The notes under the pieces are model-generated. The model worked only from the letters and a program-made list of their open reading frames with translations. It was not told the origin of the DNA and searched no databases. DNA of 14,212 nt from positions 1-14,212 of the forward strand of contig CAMBAQ010000033.1 in assembly GCA_945863785.1 (NCBI GenBank), in the 5' to 3' direction. Position numbers and translations under genes: made by a program. This document shows positions 13,486-14,212 of the stretch, one piece after another; position 1 is the stretch's first letter; the number at the start of each line of letters is the position of its first letter. Origin of the DNA: Chthoniobacter flavus (GTDB taxonomy: Bacteria > Verrucomicrobiota > Verrucomicrobiia > Chthoniobacterales > Terrimicrobiaceae).

Positions 13486-14212
13486 AATCAAAAACCGTCT
13501 TCGTTTTTCTTGGTGCACTCACCCTCCTGAGGTGTGTTTGGTTGGCTTTTCAGGGCATCGCGCCACCGGAAGCCTACTACTGGATGTGTGCCGATCGTCT
13601 TGCGCCGGCTTTTTTTGATGGCCCGCCCGGAACAGCCCTTCTTGTTCATGGCTTGGGGATGCTCACGGGGGATTCTTTGACTCTCATCCGTCTGGCTTGG
13701 CCTATTCTTGGATTTGCTGCGGCTTGGTGTGCTTGGTTGCTAGCCCGATCCTTGTTTGATGAGGCTGTCGCTGGTTGGGTGGTGGTGGCGCTCAACGCCA
13801 TTCCGGCTTTTAATGAACAATCGGTGACGATTAGTCCAATGATGCCGTCGCTCGTTCTGATACTTGCAGCGGCCTTAATTGTCGCTCAATCCCGAGAGGA
13901 CATCACGATCAATTGGTATCTCGCGGCCGTATTCCTCTCACTTGCCGCGCTCTTCCGTTATGAGGCCGTTTTATTTTCTCTCGGCCTTTGCTTTTATCTG
14001 CGCCGTTCGATCTTTGAAAAGGATCGGAGTACAATCATCGCCTGTGCAACATTGGTTTTATTACCCCTCGTTTTTTTGTGCGCTCCTCTGGCATGGAACG
14101 CGTCATTAGGGTGGGTGCCGATTGCGGGTGGGACTTTGCAAACGCTCTGGCATCCTCGTTTCTCCACATGGGGGCCCGAATTGGCTGAGTTTTTCAGGCT
14201 TTTCTCATTTGG
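13482..14212 (+). CDS. GT-C (PMT/ArnT-like) membrane glycosyltransferase, 3' end outside window
   Basis: A frame from GTG 13482 has no stop through the last base (243 codons). GTG overlaps the PAP2 stop TGA (13483-13485), a typical coupled junction. The protein starts with a hydrophobic helix (TVFVFLGALTLLRCVWLAF) and continues with more helices separated by short charged loops. The first loop carries PPEAYYWMCADRLAPAFFDG (28-47) followed by PPGTA, which matches the DEAYYW...FDHPP pattern of ArnT/GT39 enzymes that move sugars from polyprenyl phosphate. The usual Asp of the DE pair is replaced by Pro (PPEAYYW), while Glu30 and Asp46 remain. At least five membrane segments are seen before the window ends. 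Confidence 0.85.
   Translation, partial: MKSKTVFVFLGALTLLRCVWLAFQGIAPPEAYYWMCADRLAPAFFDGPPGTALLVHGLGMLTGDSLTLIRLAWPILGFAAAWCAWLLARSLFDEAVAGWVVVALNAIPAFNEQSVTISPMMPSLVLILAAALIVAQSREDITINWYLAAVFLSLAALFRYEAVLFSLGLCFYLRRSIFEKDRSTIIACATLVLLPLVFLCAPLAWNASLGWVPIAGGTLQTLWHPRFSTWGPELAEFFRLFSF

Noticed and set aside
13879..14109. 76-codon open frame near the window end
   Set aside because: It is an alternate frame within the stop-free GT-C gene that runs from 13482 to the window edge.

Overview
The window is a gene-dense piece of bacterial chromosome. It has 14 protein-coding genes, two of them cut by the window edges. I see no rRNA, tRNA, CRISPR array, insertion sequence or phage gene. GC content is mid-range: hand counts give about 57% in part of pdxJ and about 42% in part of one secreted-protein gene. 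Lipoprotein and periplasmic-type signals suggest a Gram-negative host. The mix of a DUF4126 membrane protein, a TIGR03663-type (Agl23-like) glycosyltransferase, a long-form PurC and few Shine-Dalgarno sites would fit Verrucomicrobiota or a relative. That placement is an inference from impression, not a search result.

Layout. At 1-90 is the 3' tail of an unidentified + strand gene, followed by a small + strand gene (272-586) with the only convincing Shine-Dalgarno in the window. From 3948 down to 631 on the - strand run a GH1 beta-glycosidase lipoprotein, purC and a DUF4126 membrane protein with an extra soluble C-terminal domain. The gaps between them are 42 and 54 bases, so they may be one transcript. 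Head to head with the GH1 gene, a secreted protein of unknown function (3974-4888) starts on the + strand. Two adjacent genes follow for coiled-coil proteins with a C-terminal membrane anchor (4930-5577 and 5583-5939).

From 9113 down to 5962 on the - strand are two polytopic membrane proteins of the GT-C type joined by an ATGA overlap; the first is of the Agl23/TIGR03663 type. Divergent from them a + strand run begins: a polyprenyl-phosphate sugar synthase-like GT2 enzyme, pdxJ (overlapping it by 20 bases), bioF, a YheT-type alpha/beta hydrolase, a PAP2 phosphatase, and a third GT-C glycosyltransferase open at the window end. That last gene starts at a GTGA overlap with the PAP2 gene.

Functional reading. 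The GT2 enzyme, the three GT-C-like membrane proteins and the PAP2 phosphatase together look like a polyprenyl-phosphate-dependent glycosylation set: donor synthesis in the cytoplasm, transfer outside, and lipid carrier recycling. It is interleaved with vitamin B6 (pdxJ) and biotin (bioF) genes. The most unusual sequence-level features are two head-to-head gene pairs with start codons about 25 bases apart over roughly symmetric -10-like elements, the tandem tail-anchored coiled-coil pair, and the donor-synthase/transferase cluster. I found no clear evidence of a wholly new defence or mobile system.
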